A stretch of 64,000 nt of DNA, taken from contig CAWFGW010000006.1 in assembly GCA_963815495.1 (NCBI GenBank), forward strand, positions 62,001 through 126,000. The letters are read 5' to 3'. Position numbers and translations under genes: made by a program. The notes below the pieces were generated by a model. That model had not been told where the DNA came from. It ran no database searches and saw only the letters and a program-made list of their open reading frames with translations. This stretch comes from CAWFGW01 sp963815495. GTDB taxonomy: Bacteria; Bacteroidota; Bacteroidia; Cytophagales; JAAEPT01. Every line of letters begins with the position of its first letter. The stretch's first letter is position 1. Shown here in pieces: positions 43,030-52,831 of the stretch.

Positions 43030-45144
43030 TTATAGTTTATTAAAAACAGGTTTATTTCCAAATCGTTTTTCGAATAATTTTACAAAATGACTCGTGTTGG
43101 AGAAGCCAACTTCGAGCGTAAGTTCTTTAATTGAATTTACTTTCTTATTTCTATATAATTCCATTGCTTTTTGCAGCCTCACTTCTTGAATAAAGTGATT
43201 AGCAGTCATCCCACACCACGATTTAATTTTACGTTGCAACGTTTTTTCAGAAACAGAAAGTAATTCAGCTAATTCCATGACAGAGAAGACTGATGAGGTG
43301 ATATGAGTTTCTACAATTTCTTTAAGCTTCATCACTTCATCATTCTTCATTAGTGCTTCCAGTTGCTCTACTTCATTAAATTTAGCTCGAAGGGCATTGT
43401 TGTGAAGACTGTGATTCACTCTAATTTTCAACTCTTCTTCATTAAAAGGCTTGGTCAAATAGTCATCCAACCCAAGCCTTAAAAAGTCAATTTTAGCCTC
43501 ATTATCTACTCTAGCAGTTAAAACTATTACAGGAGTATCGTGTCCATTTTCTCGAAGTTGTTGAACAAATTCATAGCCATTCATCAGAGGCATCATGTAA
43601 TCTGTCACAATTAAGTCTGGTTTTAGTTGATTAATCAGATTTAAAGCTTCCGCGCCATTACAAGCTTCTATTATATGATATTCAATTAGGGTGTTTTTAA
43701 TATAACTCCGCATATCTTCATTATCCTCGACCAGAAGTATTGAATTCTCATCTTTGGAAGGAGGGATGTATTCTGATTTTTTACCACAAATAATTTCTTC
43801 TGAAAAATCAATATCTGTTGTTGGAAGGGAAATAATAAATTCCGCACCCTCACCTTCACTGCTATTTACGGATAATTTGCCACCGTGTAATTCAATAACT
43901 TCTTTAGAAAAAGACAGACCAATACCCGATCCTCCAGAGTTGTGTATGACGTTTTTTGCTCTGTAAAATTCTTCAAAAATTTGATCTAATTCATTTTGAG
44001 GGATACCACAACCATTATCTTTTACATGAATTTGAATATCTTCTGCTGATTGATCCACAACCAATTCTATTTCACCTTTATCTGGAGTATAGGTAATCGC
44101 ATTCAAGAGTAAATTTCCCAAAGCCCTATCAAAAAATAGCTTATCTACTTTACAAAAAACAGACGAAGCATCACTTTTATTTACCATATTATAATGAATA
44201 TTTTTTTCAGTAAATAAAGGCTCAAATGAATTAACAGTTTTTTTACATACATCAAGTATGTCGTATTTACCCAAATTAATATCAAATTTATTGGACTTCA
44301 TTTTTGCTAAATCCATTATGTTATCTATCAAAGAATGAATGCGGTTAGCATTGTATTCTATTCGTTCATAATGATCGATGACATCCACAGAATAAGGTGC
44401 TTTTATTAGTTTGTTAGCACTCCCTTTAATTAGAGTGAGTGGAGTACGTATTTCATGTGAAAGATTCACCCAAAAATGTGCTTGAAATTTATTCAAGCTC
44501 TCCAATTCAAGTCGCTGCTTTTCTATTTTTCTATTTGCCTCTATGGCTTCTTTGTTTTGATTTTCTAATTGATACCGCTGAAGTTCAAGCGATTTTTCAC
44601 TTTTCATATTTACTTGTTTGAAATAGGCAAACGCTATATAAATAGAAAAGAAGAGGGCTAAGTTGGCGGTGTGTTGGAAGTTGATAGTGGGATAATGATT
44701 AAAGTGGGTCATTGTATAAGTAAATAAAACATAAGAAATAACCCATGTCATAAAACTTAACAAACGGTTATTGAAAAAAAACAGCGAAAATACAGGAGGT
44801 AGCAGGAGAAAATATTCGAGAAATGCTCTGGGCTCCAAATAAATAGCAAAGGCTAAAAAATGGGTGGTAGACATGATCATAAATACCAGTTTAGACAAAA
44901 CGTATCGTTTTTTGTGATGAAGAAAAAGAACAAAAAACAAGAATACTATCGTCAACAAAAATGTAAAGATATTGGCAGCAGGGTCTTTTTTAAATAAAAG
45001 ATCTTCGACAATAAAAACAAGATTTAAAGGGATCCAAAGTACACAAGCAAAATTTAAAATACGCGTACTCTTACTCTCTTGTCTTGAAATACGATCTGTT
45101 ACACCTAAATTAACAAGATTTTTAAAAAAGTTTTTAATAATCAT
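43030..45144 (-). CDS. Hybrid sensor histidine kinase with receiver and AraC domains
   Basis: A 704-residue one-protein two-component system. Membrane part with about six segments (about 33-175), coiled coil (180-222), HisKA with the phospho-histidine H230 in NLSHEIRTP, HATPase (N box around 344; DNGCGIPQ at 376; GSGIGLSF), receiver domain with D515 in VTDYMMP, and a C-terminal AraC helix-turn-helix (about 610-704, VMELAELLSVSEKTLQRKIK, in part). Lacks the large periplasmic propeller of polysaccharide-sensing HTCS proteins, so the signal is probably in or at the membrane. Divergent from a lipoprotein gene across a phased repeat array, a probable target of its own AraC domain. Confidence 0.93.
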   Translation of the reverse strand: MIIKNFFKNLVNLGVTDRISRQESKSTRILNFACVLWIPLNLVFIVEDLLFKKDPAANIFTFLLTIVFLFFVLFLHHKKRYVLSKLVFMIMSTTHFLAFAIYLEPRAFLEYFLLLPPVFSLFFFNNRLLSFMTWVISYVLFTYTMTHFNHYPTINFQHTANLALFFSIYIAFAYFKQVNMKSEKSLELQRYQLENQNKEAIEANRKIEKQRLELESLNKFQAHFWVNLSHEIRTPLTLIKGSANKLIKAPYSVDVIDHYERIEYNANRIHSLIDNIMDLAKMKSNKFDINLGKYDILDVCKKTVNSFEPLFTEKNIHYNMVNKSDASSVFCKVDKLFFDRALGNLLLNAITYTPDKGEIELVVDQSAEDIQIHVKDNGCGIPQNELDQIFEEFYRAKNVIHNSGGSGIGLSFSKEVIELHGGKLSVNSSEGEGAEFIISLPTTDIDFSEEIICGKKSEYIPPSKDENSILLVEDNEDMRSYIKNTLIEYHIIEACNGAEALNLINQLKPDLIVTDYMMPLMNGYEFVQQLRENGHDTPVIVLTARVDNEAKIDFLRLGLDDYLTKPFNEEELKIRVNHSLHNNALRAKFNEVEQLEALMKNDEVMKLKEIVETHITSSVFSVMELAELLSVSEKTLQRKIKSWCGMTANHFIQEVRLQKAMELYRNKKVNSIKELTLEVGFSNTSHFVKLFEKRFGNKPVFNKL

Positions 45145-45200
45145 AACTGTCTAAAATTGACCGTAGAAAATTATTGATTTTTATTGATTTCACCAATTAG

Positions 45201-45286
45201 TGTCCTTTTTCGATATTTTTTGTCCTTTTAAGTATCTCGCTGACCCAAATAAGTGAATGTTGTCCTTTTTGGTAATGATGTTCCTT
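45201..45286 (+). repeat. Direct repeats TGTCCTTTT phased at 20 bp (likely operator array)
   Basis: Exact nine-base repeats TGTCCTTTT begin at 45201, 45221 and 45261. A weaker unit TGACCCAAA begins at 45241, and TTCCTT at 45281 keeps the same phase. The 20-base step is about two helical turns, so all units face one side of the helix, as for AraC-type operators. The array lies between a divergent AraC-domain regulator gene and a lipoprotein gene. Confidence 0.8.
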
Positions 45287-45366
45287 AGACCTTGTGATAC
45301 AGTTAAGCGATGGACTTTGTCAGCGCTTTTTTAAATTATTTTAACTTATTATAAACCATTTTAATT

Positions 45367-46566
45367 ATGAAAAAGCTTTTAAAATTTTCCAGTGTAATCC
45401 TTTTTTTAATAGGAATAGCATTAATGTCATGTGAAAAGGATTCAAAAGAAGAATTACAACCTGATCATGTTGATAATGAGGAACAAGTGGAGTCAACTAA
45501 TGCAGGAAAAAAAGTGCTTGCGCGAAAATTAAGTCCCACCTGTGAAGTGACTTTCTTTGAACAGGAAAATGAAGTAATGATTGGAGTAGATGGGAGTTTA
45601 GACCATGATACAGACATGCTTCCAGATATACAAGCTGCTTTGGCTCAGTCAAGCTTAGTTGATGTTTACACCTCTTTATTTACGGAAGGAAATGCCAAAA
45701 TCGATGTGCCACAAGTTATAAAGGACTTAGATTTAAAATACCGTGCTCAAAATAATGAAATTCAAGAAAATGAGCTAGATGACTTAGAAGATGAAGAAAT
45801 GAGTGTGCCTACTGGCTCTACTTCTGAAAATAATAATGCACGTACCTCAGGTATTGATTGGGATGATGATGCGAAGTGGTTCAAAAAATTAGTGCGTTCA
45901 AAGACCCCCGGAAAAAATGAACTTGAACATTTTGCGACAAATAAATCATGGGCATCGAAAAGCAGTAAAGGGTATTACCATATGGCTTTTGGTATGGCTG
46001 CTAGTGCTGACTATGGAGCAAAATTTGAAGGTTGGTGGAGAAAATGTGGTCTTTTCTCATGTAGTTGGGAGTCACATTTTAGTTATACAATTAAGCCACG
46101 ATATTGGTCATTAAGAAGTTGGTCTGGTAGTGAAAAACGAAAAAACAGAAAATTTCGCATAGAAGGATTAGCTAAAGATGGTTCCTCTGAAAAAAGAGTT
46201 CACTTAGGTGTAACTTGGAGTGATGACAGAGAGTCTACTGGTGGAGGTGGCGGTTCAACGTCCAACAGTGATCTTGCCATATATATAAGTGGTTACAGTA
46301 AAAACAACCTAACATGGTATGTGAAAAATACAGGTTCAACAACCCTTAGTTTGCCTTGGATTACTTTTACCTATTATGGAGTTGCCGGAGGTGGTTCATC
46401 AACTGATACATGGCAAATTCCAGCCTCACTAAGTCCTGGACAAACCTATGGGGATACCCGTTATGCTAATGCTTCTTCCGTTCGCATTGTTATTGACTCC
46501 AAAGGTTTGATAAGAGAGTCAAATGAATTAAACAATACTGCCACTAGATCAAATAGTTTATATTGA
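45367..46566 (+). CDS. Surface lipoprotein with C-terminal CARDB-like domain
   Basis: A 399-residue lipoprotein: lipobox IALMSCEK (cysteine 22), an acidic low-complexity spacer (ELQPDHVDNEEQVEST and NELDDLEDEEMSV), a central domain (about 165-290) rich in tryptophan and serine with FSCSWESHFSYTIKPRYW, in part, a glycine linker, and a C-terminal CARDB-like sandwich (about 300-395, SDLAIYISGYSKNNLTWYV then ESNELNNTAT). The acidic stretch after the cysteine fits surface export of Bacteroidota lipoproteins. The gene faces the hybrid regulator across the phased repeats, and ends in a strong terminator. Function not recognised. Confidence 0.75.
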   Translation: MKKLLKFSSVILFLIGIALMSCEKDSKEELQPDHVDNEEQVESTNAGKKVLARKLSPTCEVTFFEQENEVMIGVDGSLDHDTDMLPDIQAALAQSSLVDVYTSLFTEGNAKIDVPQVIKDLDLKYRAQNNEIQENELDDLEDEEMSVPTGSTSENNNARTSGIDWDDDAKWFKKLVRSKTPGKNELEHFATNKSWASKSSKGYYHMAFGMAASADYGAKFEGWWRKCGLFSCSWESHFSYTIKPRYWSLRSWSGSEKRKNRKFRIEGLAKDGSSEKRVHLGVTWSDDRESTGGGGGSTSNSDLAIYISGYSKNNLTWYVKNTGSTTLSLPWITFTYYGVAGGGSSTDTWQIPASLSPGQTYGDTRYANASSVRIVIDSKGLIRESNELNNTATRSNSLY

Positions 46567-46590
46567 TAATTTATAATTGAATTCACCTGA

Positions 46591-46624
46591 AAAAACCTCT
46601 AGTGTACACACTAGAGGTTTTTTT
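46591..46624 (+). terminator. Intrinsic terminator after the CARDB lipoprotein gene
   Basis: Perfect 14-base stem AAAACCTCTAGTGT / ACACTAGAGGTTTT with a 4-base loop (ACAC) and T tail, about 25 bases after the stop. Confidence 0.92.
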
Positions 46625-46714
46625 ATATAAAATAATAACTTCATTTAAATGGTATTTCTTAAATAGGTAAATATAGCAGCTTTGTGATTGGCAATTTTAA
46701 AGAACAAGTTCATT

Positions 46715-47176
46715 TCAGGTCAAAAGTTCCCATAGAGCAACAAAAATTTGATAAATGACAAAACCTAAAACAGCCATTAGAATTAAGGCTATCAAGACGG
46801 TAGGTATGATTACTTTCTTGGCAGAGCCTTGGTGTTTGCCCTGTTCATAGTGTTCTTTTAGTAACTGGAGATTTCTATTATTAGATTTAAACCAGACATC
46901 AAAAATAGTCCCTACTATAGGAATAGAACCCACTAAAGCGTCAATTGTAGAATTCAGGACCATTCTCGCAACAAGATTTCCACTCGCTCCCTTCTTCATC
47001 ATGGTAAGTATAAGAGTAAGGGAAATCATATAAGTGCTTAAATCACCTAATACAGGAAAAATACTTGCTATTGGATCGAGACCAAACCGAATGTTCGTTC
47101 CTGGTATTTTGTATTTTGAATCTAAGAAATGAGAAACGCGTTCTATCCATTTCAAATTGGGATGCTGTTTTTCCAT
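46715..47176 (-). CDS. DUF4112 membrane protein
   Basis: A 153-residue membrane protein matching DUF4112: KYKIPGTNIRFGLDPIASIFPVLGDL, in part, at about 22-47, then hydrophobic helices (about 48-62, 80-100), VGSIPIVGTIFDVWFKSNNRN and a C-terminal membrane helix (about 128-150). The family is widespread and of unknown role. The gene stands alone on its strand, converging with the lipoprotein terminator. Confidence 0.9.
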   Translation of the reverse strand: MEKQHPNLKWIERVSHFLDSKYKIPGTNIRFGLDPIASIFPVLGDLSTYMISLTLILTMMKKGASGNLVARMVLNSTIDALVGSIPIVGTIFDVWFKSNNRNLQLLKEHYEQGKHQGSAKKVIIPTVLIALILMAVLGFVIYQIFVALWELLT

Positions 47177-47544
47177 AATTCATTATAAGGAGTGGAACCA
47201 CCTCTTTTATGAGTGGTTAAAGGTATTAAATTAATTATCTTTTTATGTTTCTCATACTTTATGTAGCATTTAGTATCAGAACTTATTTGTTTCTGATCAG
47301 TTATTCGATACTTCTGGTAGTGGTTAAATAATTAGGTTCATGTAGCTATTAATCAGTTTGTTGTGTTAAAAAATAAACAATGGTAATTTATCATCTATAT
47401 GATACCGTTCAAGTTGAATTAGGCGTATGATATTAATTTTTTTACTGAAGCATTTTAATGCAAATAGCCATGAGTTAATTTATATGCTAACGTTTTAATG
47501 TGATTTCATTTGTAATTTTATAAACGAAGGGTTAAGAGATCAAC
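47177..47544. other. Gene-free stretch upstream of DUF4112 gene
   Basis: About 370 AT-rich bases without a supported gene, RNA structure or repeat that I can see. Confidence 0.55.
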
Positions 47545-47907
47545 TTATTCTGCAAGCCACAGTTCTGCTTCATTTATTGTGGTGAAAATGCCAGAGGAAT
47601 ATGGTAACTCTTTTGCGTATTCTGCCCATATTATTGCAATTGCGCGGATAAATCCAGATTCAGCTACAATAGCTATTTTTTTACGAGTAGCTGAACTTGG
47701 ATAGTGCTTTAAAATAATGTCTACTAAATGCAGAACTTCAGAATGACTTAAAAGGTAGTTACAATCTTCATATAACCAGATGTCATCTTTATGTGGATAT
47801 TTTTCCATAGAAAGCAATTTCACAACTGCCTCTGTGAGGTCTTTGAAATAAACATTTCCACTTACTGAGATTAAAATATAATTATGTTTTTCTTCAAATT
47901 GATACAT
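47545..47907 (-). CDS. Small STAS/SpoIIAA-like protein
   Basis: A 120-residue cytoplasmic protein with a regular alternating pattern: strand ILISVSGNVYF, helix LTEAVVKLLSM, strand DIWLYEDCNYLL, helix EVLHLVDIILKHY, strand KKIAIVAESG, helix FIRAIAIIWAEYAKE, and a final FTTINEAELWLAE. This resembles STAS/SpoIIAA-like folds of the kind seen in small Bacteroidota proteins, with the usual F-T/D-x-x-E-A-x-x-W-L ending. The ATG at 47907 is preferred over an upstream TTG at 47937. Role unknown; may bind a partner protein. Confidence 0.72.
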   Translation of the reverse strand: MYQFEEKHNYILISVSGNVYFKDLTEAVVKLLSMEKYPHKDDIWLYEDCNYLLSHSEVLHLVDIILKHYPSSATRKKIAIVAESGFIRAIAIIWAEYAKELPYSSGIFTTINEAELWLAE

Positions 47908-48150
47908 ACTAAAATAGATTTCCCTATCGGAACACAATATTCAGGAGATGATAAAGCTAACAGGTTACGCGTGTATTTGCGGATTGTATATTGAATTACT
48001 TTTTTTATAACTTTTGCCAAGACGATGCCAAAGCGATCAAAAATGAGAAATAGTTTTACAATTGTTAATCAAAAACATGATATAGCATATGTCTGTTATC
48101 TTGTTGGATTTATTTGTTAGCTTCTTACTTTATATTCTAATTGTTTGCTT

Positions 48151-48855
48151 ATGGAAACTTATTCGCTTTTTGGATTTGAAGACCCGATTGATTCTTGGAC
48201 TCATTTACTAGGAGCATTTGCTGTGTTACTATTTGTAATCAAACTCTTCAATAAAGAAGGAGTAGGTAGAAAGCACCCGGTTCCTATTTTTATTTACGGG
48301 CTTTCTTCCGTTTTTCTTTTGTCTATGAGTGGTGTGTACCATCTATTACCAAGCAATTCGGACGCTCGATATCTATTGAGAATACTGGATCATGTTGGAA
48401 TTTTTTTACAGATTGCTGGTACCTTAATAGCTGTTCATATCATACTTTTTTCAGGTGTGATGAAATGGGGAGTCATACTAGTAGCATTCATAATAGCATT
48501 GCTCGGGATAGTCTTTGGAACAATTTATTTTAATGAACTACCCGTCTATTTAACTCATTCCGTGTATATAGCATTTGGATGGTTAGGTGTAATTACAGTT
48601 GTTGGCATTCGAACATTTCACAAAAATCTATCTATTAACTATTTAGTTTATGGAGGATTAGCTTACACAATAGGTGCTGTATTGGATATGTTTGAATTCC
48701 CTGTTTTAATACCTGGTTATTTAGGAGCACATCAATTATTTCATTTTTCAGTTTTACTTGGGGTATTTTTGCTGTGGCGTTTCATGTTAGAATCAATTCG
48801 AGGGGTGGATATGATTTCTGATAAAAAAATTACCGTATCAAAACTTCTTGAGTAA
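48151..48855 (+). CDS. Hemolysin III / PAQR family membrane protein
   Basis: A 234-residue integral membrane protein of seven segments, HlyIII type. Hallmarks: DPIDSWTHLLGAF with the histidine near the start, SMSGVYHLLPSNSDARYLLRILDHVGIFL, in part, with S-x-x-x-H and D-H, and a final GAHQLFHFSVLLG with H-x-x-x-H. In PAQR proteins these histidines and the aspartate bind zinc at an amide-hydrolase-like site. ATG at 48151 is preferred over an upstream TTG. Haemolysis is only a historical label. Confidence 0.92.
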   Translation: METYSLFGFEDPIDSWTHLLGAFAVLLFVIKLFNKEGVGRKHPVPIFIYGLSSVFLLSMSGVYHLLPSNSDARYLLRILDHVGIFLQIAGTLIAVHIILFSGVMKWGVILVAFIIALLGIVFGTIYFNELPVYLTHSVYIAFGWLGVITVVGIRTFHKNLSINYLVYGGLAYTIGAVLDMFEFPVLIPGYLGAHQLFHFSVLLGVFLLWRFMLESIRGVDMISDKKITVSKLLE

Positions 48856-48975
48856 GTCAGTTACCAAGTACATTGATATTATTCTGCTAAATAAGAAAAT
48901 AGTTATCCATTATCTCTAGTTTCAAAAACAGCTATTTCCGTTTAATCTCTCTACTTCTTGTGTTACATTTGCCGA

Positions 48976-50169
48976 ATGAATCGCGACCAACTAAACACCA
49001 AAGACTTTTATTACGACCTCCCAGATCAACAAATTGCCAAATATCCTCTAGCTGATCGGAACCAGTCGAAATTGTTGATTCGTAAAAATGGGAAGATACA
49101 AGAAGACGTATTCTCCAATTTAGAGTACTATTTACCTCCTAATGCCTTGGTAGTATTTAACGACACCAAAGTATTAGCTGCCAGATTACACTTTACTAAA
49201 TCCACAGGGGCAAAAATTGAAGTGTTTTGTTTAGAGCCACATCAATCAACTGTTGAACAAGCTTTAAACACCACTAAAACATGTGTGTGGCAATGTATGG
49301 TCGGTAACCTCAAGCGATTTACAGATGACTCGGTACTCGAATTACCGATTGCAGGTACCGTGTTGAAAGCCAGCCTTCATGAAAAAAGAGCCTACGATGT
49401 GTTAGTACGGTTTGAATGGGAGGGAAGTATAAGTTTTTCCAATATACTAGATGCTGCTGGTGAAGTCCCTTTACCACCCTATTTAAACAGAGCTTCGGAA
49501 GAAGAAGACAAAGCAAGCTATCAAACGGTGTATGCAAAAAATGAAGGGGCGGTAGCTGCACCCACCGCAGGTCTCCATTTTGTGCCTAGTCAGCTCACAC
49601 GTTTGAAGGAGCGAGGTCACCAGCTGGAATACCTCACTTTGTTTGTTGGTGCTGGAACTTTTAAAACGGTGAAAGCTGAAAAACTGATTCAACACACCAT
49701 GCATCAGGAGCGTATTGTGATTACCAAATCTACCTTAGAGCAGTTGGCAACGCAACATCGACCGATTATTAGCGTGGGCACGACTAGTCTTCGCTCTCTG
49801 GAAAGTCTATATTGGTTAGCTGTAAAGCTCTATAAGACGAAAAGTGATGTACTACTCCCTATTTATCAGGATGATGCCTATGAGCTCACTTCTAATTGGG
49901 ACTTCAAACAAGCATGTGAATTTTTAATAAGTTTTATTGATGCACACGGATTGAAAGCAATTGATTTTTCTTCTGGTCTGTTTATTATGCCTTCCTATAA
50001 GTGGAAAGCAATTGACGGTCTTATCACCAACTTTCACCAACCGGGTAGTACTTTATTAGCCTTGATTGCTTCATGGATTGGGGACGATTGGAAACAAGTG
50101 TATGATTATGCATTGACTAATAATTTTCGGTTTTTAAGTTATGGTGATTCTTCGTTGTTGCTCAAGTAG
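48976..50169 (+). CDS. queA: S-adenosylmethionine:tRNA ribosyltransferase-isomerase
   Basis: Adds an epoxycyclopentane ring to preQ1 at the tRNA wobble base, late in queuosine synthesis. 397 residues, somewhat longer than the 350-residue E. coli enzyme but normal for Bacteroidota. Motifs: FYYDLPDQQIAKYP at the N-terminus, VVFNDTKVLAARL, VPLPPYLNR, in part, GAVAAPTAGLHF and GTFKTVK, TNFHQPGSTLLAL near the end. ATG at 48976 chosen; a TTG upstream would add six residues. Single-gene unit. Confidence 0.96.
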   Translation: MNRDQLNTKDFYYDLPDQQIAKYPLADRNQSKLLIRKNGKIQEDVFSNLEYYLPPNALVVFNDTKVLAARLHFTKSTGAKIEVFCLEPHQSTVEQALNTTKTCVWQCMVGNLKRFTDDSVLELPIAGTVLKASLHEKRAYDVLVRFEWEGSISFSNILDAAGEVPLPPYLNRASEEEDKASYQTVYAKNEGAVAAPTAGLHFVPSQLTRLKERGHQLEYLTLFVGAGTFKTVKAEKLIQHTMHQERIVITKSTLEQLATQHRPIISVGTTSLRSLESLYWLAVKLYKTKSDVLLPIYQDDAYELTSNWDFKQACEFLISFIDAHGLKAIDFSSGLFIMPSYKWKAIDGLITNFHQPGSTLLALIASWIGDDWKQVYDYALTNNFRFLSYGDSSLLLK

Positions 50170-50232
50170 CTTCTTAGACCTAAAAAGCTAGTTTTAAAAT
50201 TAGAATTATAGGGAAATAAGAAACAAAATCAA

Positions 50233-51582
50233 CTAAAAATAGTCCTTCATTATTTGTTCAACTTCTTTTCGATATGACTTATCTCTTTTTTTAAGATTTA
50301 TCAAATCAGTTTTGGCACCTTGCTTAGCAGCTGGTGAAGCCGTATTGGCCAAGTTCTCATATTTAGCATAAGATTCCTCTTGCTTATTCAAACACAAAAG
50401 TGATAAGGCTATATTATAGTGCGCATACCAAGCTTCAGAATCATTTTCTATGGCCTTTTTAGAATAGGTGATACACGCCTCATAATCTCCAAGTAAATAA
50501 TAATTCCAACCAATATTTCCCGCCCTGTCCATGGTGCTTCGTAATGCGATGGCATGTAAATAATCCTTATTACTTTCTTCATAGCGTTCTAAATCGTTAT
50601 ACACCTGAGCACGTGTATCGTAAAAATGATAATACTTTTCACCTCCTAAATCAATTGCTGTATTGAGGTAGGTTAAAGCTGTCTTATTGTTACCTAAATT
50701 ATATTCAGCCAACCCTGCATTACCCCAATAGCGGGCGTCTGAGGAGTCCATGCTTAACGCAGTTAAATAATCTGCAAGTGCCTTGTTGTACTGCCCCTGA
50801 TTCAAATATGCATTGCCTCGTGCATTAAAAGTACCGTGAGCAAAGGAATCTTGTTGGATGGCGAGGTCAAAATACTTCACTGCAGAATCCAGCTGATTTA
50901 AGAGATAAAAGGTGTTTCCTAAACTAAACATGACACTCGTAAAGTTGGGGTTGAGTTCGATGACTTTGCGATAGTAGGGAATGGAGGCAGCTTCTTGCCC
51001 TGCATTGGTAAGAGCACTGGCTAGGTTGTTAAGCGCAAAAATATTGGTACTATCGTCTTCGAGTAGCTTTCTAAAATCTGGAATACTTTCCTCATAGTTT
51101 TTCAAAAAGAAATTCGCATATCCACGGTATTCGTAGCTATCATAATTCATACTGTCTAATAGCATGGCTTTCTCACTGATTAATATAGCCTTATCATATT
51201 CACCTTCATCTATTGCATCATAGGCCTGACTGCTATAGTGAAAGGAATTCGGTTTTTGTAAAATGAGGGCAGTAGAGGAGTCCAATACCACGGAATCCGG
51301 TGCCTCGAAATGGACTAGTTGATTATGGTGATGAAAAGCTAAAAAGTAAGCAGGATTATGGTGGAGCAAAAACTCATAGTCCTTCATGGCATAGTAGTAC
51401 TCTTGTAAAGCCATATAGGCATTTGCGCGTAAGTGGCGCGTTTCAAAATCCAGAGAGTCAGTCTCCAATTTGGCGTTATATCTTTGGATTACCTTATTTT
51501 CTTTTAGCCTTTCCTGTGCTGACGCTAGTAAAGTCACTAAAAATAAAATCAAAATGTGGAAGGAGTGCTTCGCTAAAACCAT
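50233..51582 (-). CDS. Exported TPR-repeat protein
   Basis: A 449-residue exported protein: signal peptide (VTLLASAQ, about 1-22), then about eleven TPR units covering nearly everything (for example YDSYEYRGYANFFLKNYEES, in part; GTFNARGNAYLNQGQYNKAL; WGNAGLAEYNLGNNKTAL). TPR proteins serve as protein-protein scaffolds; no enzymatic domain is present. It stands alone on the minus strand with a long gap upstream. Probable periplasmic scaffold; partner unknown. Confidence 0.88.
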   Translation of the reverse strand: MVLAKHSFHILILFLVTLLASAQERLKENKVIQRYNAKLETDSLDFETRHLRANAYMALQEYYYAMKDYEFLLHHNPAYFLAFHHHNQLVHFEAPDSVVLDSSTALILQKPNSFHYSSQAYDAIDEGEYDKAILISEKAMLLDSMNYDSYEYRGYANFFLKNYEESIPDFRKLLEDDSTNIFALNNLASALTNAGQEAASIPYYRKVIELNPNFTSVMFSLGNTFYLLNQLDSAVKYFDLAIQQDSFAHGTFNARGNAYLNQGQYNKALADYLTALSMDSSDARYWGNAGLAEYNLGNNKTALTYLNTAIDLGGEKYYHFYDTRAQVYNDLERYEESNKDYLHAIALRSTMDRAGNIGWNYYLLGDYEACITYSKKAIENDSEAWYAHYNIALSLLCLNKQEESYAKYENLANTASPAAKQGAKTDLINLKKRDKSYRKEVEQIMKDYF

Positions 51583-52021
51583 GTCTAAAACTACAAAATT
51601 GATTCATGGAATTGAACAAGGAAATAAAAATTTAGGCGATGAAGTCGACTTGTATAAACTGCACCAATAGGCAGGTTTTATTATATATTATAGTATTTAT
51701 CTTTTTCACCTACTTAAATCCTAAAAGGCTAAATTACTTGTAAACATAAAAGTCTATCAGATTAGTTTTTTCTAAAAATCACTTTATGACAATTATTTAA
51801 TAATATATCATTGATATTCAATTCTTTGTGATAAAATTTCTTTCAGATATGTTAGTTCAAAAATCGCAACAAAAAAAAGCGTAAACAGCCTAAAATTAAT
51901 ACCTTGTGTATATAGCAATGGGTAAAACTAGGTTTTGAAAAATTCGCTATAAACTTTCAAGACCACACCTTAGAAAAAAAACAATGAGGAGTTGGCTGAT
52001 TAAAAAAAATATAGTTTAACC
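51583..52021. other. Gene-free stretch upstream of TPR and phosphoesterase genes
   Basis: About 440 AT-rich bases between divergent genes. No gene, terminator or clear promoter match was found. Confidence 0.55.
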
Positions 52022-52831
52022 ATGATGAACAAGTATAGCATTTTAGTTTTCACGATATCAATTACTTTTTTCTCTTGTGACTTAATAGATTATAATCCAC
52101 ATCAGATTACGTTGAAAGATGATGAGAAAAATATAATTGAAAAAGGAATAACAAGGTTACAAGAAAATGCACTAAATGATGATACTATAGTATTTGCGCT
52201 CACAGGAGATACTCAGCTGAGGTTAGACCAAGTCAGGGATTTTGTTTCTGTAATTAATGAAATGGGTACTGTCGATTTCACCCTAATCTGTGGTGACCTA
52301 ACTAATTATGGGTTGTTAGAAGAATTTCAATGGTTACATCGCGAGTTGAAAGCATTGAATACTCCCTATATACCTGTAATTGGAAACCATGACTTTATAG
52401 CAAATGGACCGAAAATATTCAAACAAATGTATGGACCTTTTGATTATAGTTTCGAAGTTGGCAACTTCAAATTTGTTGCGATTAACACTAACTCTATTGA
52501 GTTTGGTTTTGATGGTACAGTTCCCAATATTAACTGGTTAGAGACGGAGCTAGCTGATACTATTGGCATTAAAAACATTTTTGTGTTTTCTCATATTATG
52601 CCTTGGAGTGATGATTTTGATAAAAATCTGGAAACTCCTTTTTCATCTGCCTTGGCAGCTAGTAAAGTCAAAGTTTCATTCCACGGTCATCATCATAATT
52701 TTGAAACCAGTGAAAAGTATAATGACGGTGTGCAGTATGTAATAACGGGTAGTACAGGTAAACGAAGTTTTATTTTAGTAAAACTATGGAATGATGGAAA
52801 TAGTGTGGACGCAAAACAAGTGTTTTTCTAA
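52022..52831 (+). CDS. Metallophosphoesterase lipoprotein
   Basis: A 269-residue lipoprotein (lipobox TFFSCD, cysteine 19) of the calcineurin-like phosphoesterase family. Metal-binding motifs: GDTQLRLDQ, CGDLTNYG with D, VIGNHDF (G-N-H-D), FSHIMPW and FHGHHHN (G-H-x-H). The order and spacing are complete, so it should be an active dimetal hydrolase in the envelope; substrate unknown. ATG at 52022 and 52025 are adjacent. Its stop overlaps the next ATG by one base, so it is coupled to the barrel-like gene. Confidence 0.9.
   Translation: MMNKYSILVFTISITFFSCDLIDYNPHQITLKDDEKNIIEKGITRLQENALNDDTIVFALTGDTQLRLDQVRDFVSVINEMGTVDFTLICGDLTNYGLLEEFQWLHRELKALNTPYIPVIGNHDFIANGPKIFKQMYGPFDYSFEVGNFKFVAINTNSIEFGFDGTVPNINWLETELADTIGIKNIFVFSHIMPWSDDFDKNLETPFSSALAASKVKVSFHGHHHNFETSEKYNDGVQYVITGSTGKRSFILVKLWNDGNSVDAKQVFF

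Noticed and set aside
45367..46566. T9SS cargo status for the CARDB-type lipoprotein
   Set aside because: It has a lipobox and an acidic spacer but no C-terminal sorting domain, so surface lipoprotein export is the better model.
51470..51670. An open frame over the start of the TPR gene, plus strand
   Set aside because: Mostly antisense to a clear signal peptide; no independent support.
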